From assembly GCA_003508835.1 (NCBI GenBank), contig PUFA01000006.1:62001-126000 (forward strand): a DNA stretch of 64,000 nucleotides, read 5' to 3'. The notes under the pieces are model-generated. The model was not told the DNA's origin, did no database searches, and was given only the letters and a program-made list of their open reading frames with translations. Both the position numbers and the translations under genes were made by a program. The stretch is from Eonycteris spelaea (taxonomy: Eukaryota; Chordata; Mammalia; Chiroptera; Pteropodidae). Positions 59,501-64,000 of the stretch are shown in pieces (positions within the stretch are counted from its first letter, which is position 1; every line of letters starts with the position of its first letter).

Positions 59501-62500
59501 AAAACACCTAGTAGGTATGTTACTGGATTCTTGCCTGAGGAAGTAACAGCAATATGCCTCAAAGTCTCCTTCCCATCCTGAGGATTTGAATTCCAGTACC
59601 CGGAGTGTAAGTACCCGAGAGACTAAGCTCTGTGTGGATATCCTTAGGAATATCCTGCAGCCAAAAAAAAAAAAAAAAAAAAAAAAGTTACATAGGCCTC
59701 TTGGGGATTAACAATAGTTGGATAACAGATTTATTTTTTTACTTTCTTGATTCGTAGGCCTGTGGTCAGGCATAACTAACTGAGGGCAAATCCTTCAGCC
59801 TCTGAATACCTCTCAGTGAAAGTGGAACATGATGCTTTGTTCTTTCCAAATCTGAAATGGCCCAGGTGGTTCAACTTTTGGTTGACCTTTAATCAGGTCT
59901 GACCCAGCTGCTTTTGAGTCCCGACTGGAGAAGCGCATTGAGTTTCGGAAGCAGCCAGTGGGATCCTCCAGGCAAGGTGACTTCATCAAATGTGTGGAAC
60001 AGAAGGTAAGACCTGTCCCTTTTTGTGTTATTGGCTTACCAGTGCTCTGTATCCCCACCCCCAACCCTAATCCTGGGAGAAGGCTCATAGATGGGTCAGC
60101 TGGATAAACTGAACATAGCCTCTCTCTACTTAGCTCAGTCTCCATCCATAAATGGTATTCTGCTCTTACTGGTAAATTACTGTGGTCACGGTGCAGATAT
60201 AGAAGGATGGAAAAGGTAGTCACTGCTCCCAGGGGTACAGTTGAGCAATCAAGGTAAGGCATACGTGGCTGTAGAGATCAGGGAGCAAAAAAGTGCTTAA
60301 TAGCTTTTATTGTCCTTAAATAAGAATCAAAGCTGGAGAAAAGCATGTTGAAAGCTGTGAATAGGAAAATTAATCTAATGCAGTACTTTTCAAACTTTTT
60401 GACCATGACCCACCTCAGTAAGAAATATATTTTACATTGTAATTCAGTACACGAGTATATGATTTTAACTGAAACAAAATTTTTACAAGACAATGCTTTT
60501 GCTACCTGTAATGTACTCTTATTTTTTCACCTTTTTAAAAACTTTGGCTAATTCAGTAAATTGATTTTACAACCTGTGATTTGAAAAATACTAATCTAAG
60601 ATGATGCATAGAACAAACTGCAGTAAGAGAGGCCAAAACCAGAGAGAATGTGCAGTAATCCAGGTGTGAGCTGTATGTCTGAAAAAAGGAAGTTTCAGTG
60701 GAAAATTTGGGTTCTACATTGTGTTTTAAAGTGAGATGTTTATTTTACTTGGAGAATAACTTTTTTTTTTTTTTTTGCTTTGGTTATCCTGATTTTTAAG
60801 AGAATCCAGTCTTTTAATAACTGGTTGAGTTCATTAGAATAAGAGCAGTAGTCAATGGGTTAATCATTACAAGGTTGGAGAGCAAATTCAGCCTCCTGTG
60901 ACAAACATAGTTTACAACTTTGTGTGACCAAACAACTTCCTGCTACAAATATTTTAACAAATATAATTTCCTATACTAAACATAATGTCAAGGTCATAAG
61001 TCAATAATAGCTCTTAGAAATATTACTGTGTTATAAACTTTATATAGGAAAGCTCTTTTCCCCTTTTTGTAAATAGACTTAGAGTTTCAACTTTATAATA
61101 AAATGTAGAATTTAGATTATGGCAACACTTAGGTAAATATTTACTTACTGTCTTTCTTATCTAGCTAGAGAAAGGCTAGTGGCTAATGACTCTATTCCCA
61201 AAGCCTTATCTTTACTTTGAGTCATTGGTTCTTATTACAGGAGACCCAACATCCTCTTTTTATAATAAAAGTTTTTTAAATTCTCCCTTTCTACCCTGAA
61301 ATGTAGACAGTATAACCCACCTGCACACATAATTTATGGAGGTGGGGATTGGGGGGTGGTGTCAGTATAATTCTCAACTATAATACAAATGAAAGTATTT
61401 CTTAATAAAATATGTATTTTAGCATATAAGTTCTTGAGCACAACTATGCTTTGAGACCTAATGCAGCCATCAGATGCCTCCACCTATGTGTGAAATCACC
61501 ATGAATACATAAGCAGCAAATGCTGACTGGTATAGGGGCATTGTGTTGGTAATTATAAAAACTTCCAAACCCTGAGCATTATTGTTTCAGTGACCCTTAT
61601 GAGATTCTACAATGTACAATTTTCTCTCAAGTTATATAGTTACATTTCTGCAAATTTCAGTATTTACTGTGGTTTCAATTAGCATTTTAATTACTTTATT
61701 TCACTGGTTCTAAAGTCTACTTTTTTTTTCACATTTTAACATCTCTGAAATTGTCTTGAAATTAATATGAAATGAAAATACTTATTGTTTAATTGGCATC
61801 ATTTTCTGATACATAAAATAATGGTGCTTAAATCGCTGGTGTCTAAGATTAGATAAAATGCAATAAGCTTATACTTGGCCCTCAAATTTTTATTTCTTTA
61901 AGTTAAAATGGATATGAACAATGAATTGGAGGCACATTGTGGTAAAAGAATACACTAGGCTTAGTGATTGAAAGGTGAAGGCAGCTGTGCAAATGGAGGG
62001 TTTTGTTTGTTTTGTTTTCACAATACGCCTGAAGGTGAGTGGTATGAAAATGAAATCAACTTTTTCTTTGTTGGGAAGTTTACATATAAAAGAAAGACTA
62101 CATTAAGATGCTGCCACCGTACAACCTATTGGTGTATCCAATAGGTTTTTCTACATCGGGCTTTTGTCTAATTTGTAGGTACGAGTTCTATGGGCATCAT
62201 TTATCAAAGGTTTGGATTCATTAAAGCTCAGAGTAATGAAAGGCAAGGTTTTATGCAGTGTTTTTCAGCTTCGGAATCCCAGGTATAGGTTGTACTCTTT
62301 CCTCTGAAAAGCATAATCTTGAACTGAGAAACTTGAGTGGAAGTCTCAGAACAACCCATCCCCACTAACAGAAACAACTCAAAATGGGATTTCCTGACTG
62401 TGCCTTTAGGTAGGGGCCTAGGAGAGAAAATAATCACTTTTCGGTTGTTTTGAGCCTTTTGGTGGGGAGTCTAACGTGATGGAATATTAAAAACGAGTAC

Positions 62501-63679
62501 TGGAAAAAACTCCTTAGTCTGCTGAGGATGTCTACTGTCAGAAGTGCTGTCACAGATAAGAAGCAGCCTTGGAAAATAACATCTTTCCATTTCTTACCTT
62601 CTCTATGGCTTACTGTGGAGCGGATCAGAAGACAGAACACAGGAAATCCAAGCAGCCCCAGTTCTGGGAAGGAGTCCCTTATATCCATAGTCACAGATAT
62701 AGAATGGACTCTCAGTATTAGTAGATGCTGATTACTACCAAAAGAATCTTTTCTCATTTCTGTATCTCAGAAGCTTAGTCAAAGAAAAATTGTCTCACAA
62801 ACAATAACTCTTAGAATAGCGTGTACAGTTACTATACATATTGGAGAGAAGTGGGTTCTTAGGTACAAAATTATTAAATGAGATATTGGACACCTCACCT
62901 ACCTTGGTGGTCTTTTTCTCCTGGGTAAAGTATAGATAATATCTTGTCTATCATGTATTTCAGGCATACACCTTGGGGAAACAGTCTATGAGCAGAGGAT
63001 TCACTAAGGACAAGGTAGGTTTCTATTAAATATCCAAGTCTGAAGCCACATCTAACAACAATAACAAGAGGCTGCACATTTGAACATATTTACTGTGGTT
63101 CAGTGATTTTGTGATTTACCAGCTGTGGAGATGAGAAATATTTCTGTGAATTTTTGTGTCCTTGATGTGACCCTTAGTATAGTGTGGATCCTGGGGATAC
63201 TAGAGGAAATATGAAGGAAATATAGTGATACTCTTCCTTTCTATAGGAATTAGTTTTTAAAAATCAAATAAAAACATGTTTACTCTGTCATTTAATTTGC
63301 AAATAAGGAGTCACTCCTGGCATATTAGCAGTTAAAGATAACAACCAAACTTTCTCCTCTTACTATTTGCAAAGAGCTGCAGTAGTCATTGGAGGATGAA
63401 GTACATACAGATGCTCCCAGGAATAGAACTGTGAAAACCTGCCTGGGCTTGGGGGCTCACTCCTCTGAGCGTGCAGGTTCCTTCATACTTGTTCTCTACT
63501 TATTGAAGATCTGCTTCACTGTCCTGATGTTTTGCTTCCCACAAGCCTTACAAATAGAGTTAAGCTGTTTTATTTTTTAATTGTGGGTGTTTATTGCCTT
63601 TTATTTTCTCTTCCAGACTCTCAGTTCAATCTTTAACATTGAGATGGTAAAAGACAAAACTGCAGAAGAAATAAAACAG
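56237..63679 (+). CDS. ATPAF1: ATP synthase mitochondrial F1 complex assembly factor 1 (first four exons, 3' part outside)
   Basis: Chaperone of the ATP11 family that binds the F1 beta subunit in the mitochondrial matrix before alpha-beta hexamer assembly. Coding exons seen: 56,237-56,493; 59,897-60,005; 62,964-63,014; 63,617-63,679, joining in frame to 160 codons. The human protein has about 328 residues, so roughly half is missing beyond 64,000. Residues 1-50 ([15 protein letters not shown] to LRVFPVR) are Ala/Arg/Leu-rich without acidic residues, as expected of a mitochondrial presequence. The ATP11 domain begins near [40 protein letters not shown] and [13 protein letters not shown] are family hallmarks. 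An in-frame ATG at 56,168 upstream could add 23 residues. The gene is driven from a CpG island. Confidence 0.95.
56560..56705 (-). repeat. MIR SINE fragment
   Basis: Complement of MIR: 'ttccaacagccctgggaagt', 'ctcatagaggccaagtcagt' and 'ccacacagctagtgtcagag'. Second and third MIR scraps follow at 56.82 and 57.03 kb. Confidence 0.6.
57955..58125 (+). repeat. L2 LINE 3' end
   Basis: Clear L2 tail: 'ctagatagtaagctcctgag', 'gcagggactctgtcttattt' and 'tttgtatccccagagcccag'. Confidence 0.75.
58980..59332 (+). pseudogene. NENF: Processed pseudogene of NENF (neudesin)
   Basis: Conceptual translation gives [12 protein letters not shown], then [42 protein letters not shown] and, past an in-frame stop after [22 protein letters not shown] and PHFDINDKF with a TAA at 59,330. 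These follow the neudesin order of a cytochrome-b5-like, heme-binding secreted domain. The stretch after GKEF is shortened and shifted in frame, and stop codons break the frame. No introns separate the parts, so it is a retrocopy. It lies in the same orientation inside ATPAF1 intron 1. Sequence back to about 58,890 may contain the signal-peptide region. A 26-A tract at 59,663-59,688 may be its tail. Not expected to make neudesin. Confidence 0.85.
59663..59688 (+). repeat. Poly-A tract, 26 bases
   Basis: Uninterrupted A run about 330 bases after the NENF pseudogene stop. Plausibly the retrocopy's poly-A tail, implying moderate age. I did not see a target-site duplication. Confidence 0.85.
59897..60005 (+). 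CDS. ATPAF1: ATPAF1 coding exon 2
   Basis: Begins by completing an Arg codon, then [18 protein letters not shown] and ends [10 protein letters not shown]. Acceptor ttaatcag, donor gtaaga. Confidence 0.95.
60375..60605 (+). repeat. hAT-like non-autonomous DNA transposon
   Basis: Left end 'cagtacttttcaaacttttt' with 'gaccatgacccacctcagta', right end 'gatttgaaaaatactaatct', the palindromic termini of a Charlie-type element. Family name not assigned. Confidence 0.55.
62123..62147. other. Perfect 10-bp hairpin
   Basis: aacctattgg and ccaataggtt flank a five-base loop. Contains two CCAAT-like cores back to back. No function apparent in the intron. Confidence 0.85.
62964..63014 (+). CDS. ATPAF1: ATPAF1 coding exon 3
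   Basis: Seventeen codons, [17 protein letters not shown]. Too short for ORF scans but matches the family exactly in length and phase 0. Acceptor tatttcag, donor gtaggt. Confidence 0.93.
63015..63616 (+). other. ATPAF1 intron 3
   Basis: Short intron with no recognised repeat or gene. Confidence 0.85.
63617..63679 (+). CDS. ATPAF1: ATPAF1 coding exon 4
   Basis: Twenty-one codons, [20 protein letters not shown] then Q. Acceptor tcttccag, donor gtaatg. Phase 0 at both ends. Confidence 0.95.
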
Positions 63680-64000
63680 GTAATGAAAGAAAATGGATTG
63701 GCATATTTGAAATGTGTGCTCTGTGAACCAAATCTGAAAGTAGAAAGGAGCATACATTTCCTGACACCTCTTTCTAGCCAAAATGAAAGGTGGTCATAAA
63801 TAGCAAAAGTGATGAATTACATTAAAAATAGTGACATAATAAAACTTGTCTTTCTCAGTCTCACTCCTGTATGTCTAATCAACTCACATTTCCCCTTTCT
63901 TTTTCATTCCTATTGCCCACATCTTATTTAAAATCGTCGGCACTCAATACCTGGATTACTGTACTACCTTTCTAAATAGGTTTCCCTGTTCTCATCTCCC
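63680..64000 (+). other. ATPAF1 intron 4 (start)
   Basis: Intron 4 runs out of the window. About 63,850-64,000 has an L2-like look ('ctggattactgtactacctt', 'ctaaataggtttccctgttc'). The remaining ATPAF1 exons lie outside. Confidence 0.6.

Larger units (their letters stand above)
56494..59896 (+). other. ATPAF1 intron 1
   Basis: Holds MIR pieces (56.56-56.70, about 56.82-56.90 and 57.03-57.12 kb), an L2 3' end and the NENF retrocopy. No other gene recognised. Confidence 0.8.
60006..62963 (+). other. ATPAF1 intron 2
   Basis: Contains a hAT-like element (60.38-60.6 kb), a poly-T run (about 60,762-60,776) and a small hairpin at 62,123-62,147. The rest is AT-rich and unrecognised. Confidence 0.75.

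Overview
This window is nuclear DNA from a placental mammal. It carries three protein-coding genes with spliced exons, two CpG-island promoters, and a dense background of old mammalian repeats (MIR, L2, L1, Tigger, MER5-like, MLT-like). The gene order EFCAB14 (+), TEX38 (-), ATPAF1 (+) matches the human 1p33 neighbourhood read in reverse. I found no Alu, B1/B2, carnivore, ruminant or equid SINE, so a primate or mouse-like rodent is unlikely. I cannot name the species. I place no prokaryotic or viral gene system here.

Layout. Positions 1-15,900 are intergenic, with repeats and several long microsatellites and no exon I can support. A CpG island at about 15.9-16.5 kb is the EFCAB14 promoter. 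EFCAB14 runs from its start codon at 17,186 through eleven coding exons to a stop at 46,254-46,256. It encodes 494 residues with a basic/acidic N-terminal tail, one membrane span, a coiled-coil region with six N-glycosylation sequons, and a C-terminal EF-hand. Its 3' UTR probably ends near 49.63 kb. TEX38 lies tail-to-tail with it on the minus strand (51,435-52,698) and has a 12-codon first exon and one large second exon. A long L2-like LINE interrupted by a small palindromic DNA transposon fills 53.8-55.0 kb. The ATPAF1 CpG island and first exon sit at about 56.0-56.5 kb. Coding exons 2-4 follow to 63,679, and the rest of the gene lies beyond the window.

Intron 1 of ATPAF1 contains a decayed retrocopy of NENF (neudesin), recognisable by its cytochrome-b5-like core and probably ending in the poly-A tract at 59,663-59,688. 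Other points of interest are a perfect 20-bp hairpin just upstream of EFCAB14 exon 10, an in-frame upstream ATG in ATPAF1 that would mask its mitochondrial presequence, and an AT-rich imperfect palindrome immediately past the EFCAB14 polyadenylation signal.

The three genes do not form a pathway. ATPAF1 is a mitochondrial F1-ATPase assembly chaperone, TEX38 is a testis membrane protein, and EFCAB14 is a poorly characterised membrane EF-hand protein. They are neighbours by conserved synteny. I did not find an exotic new system in this window.
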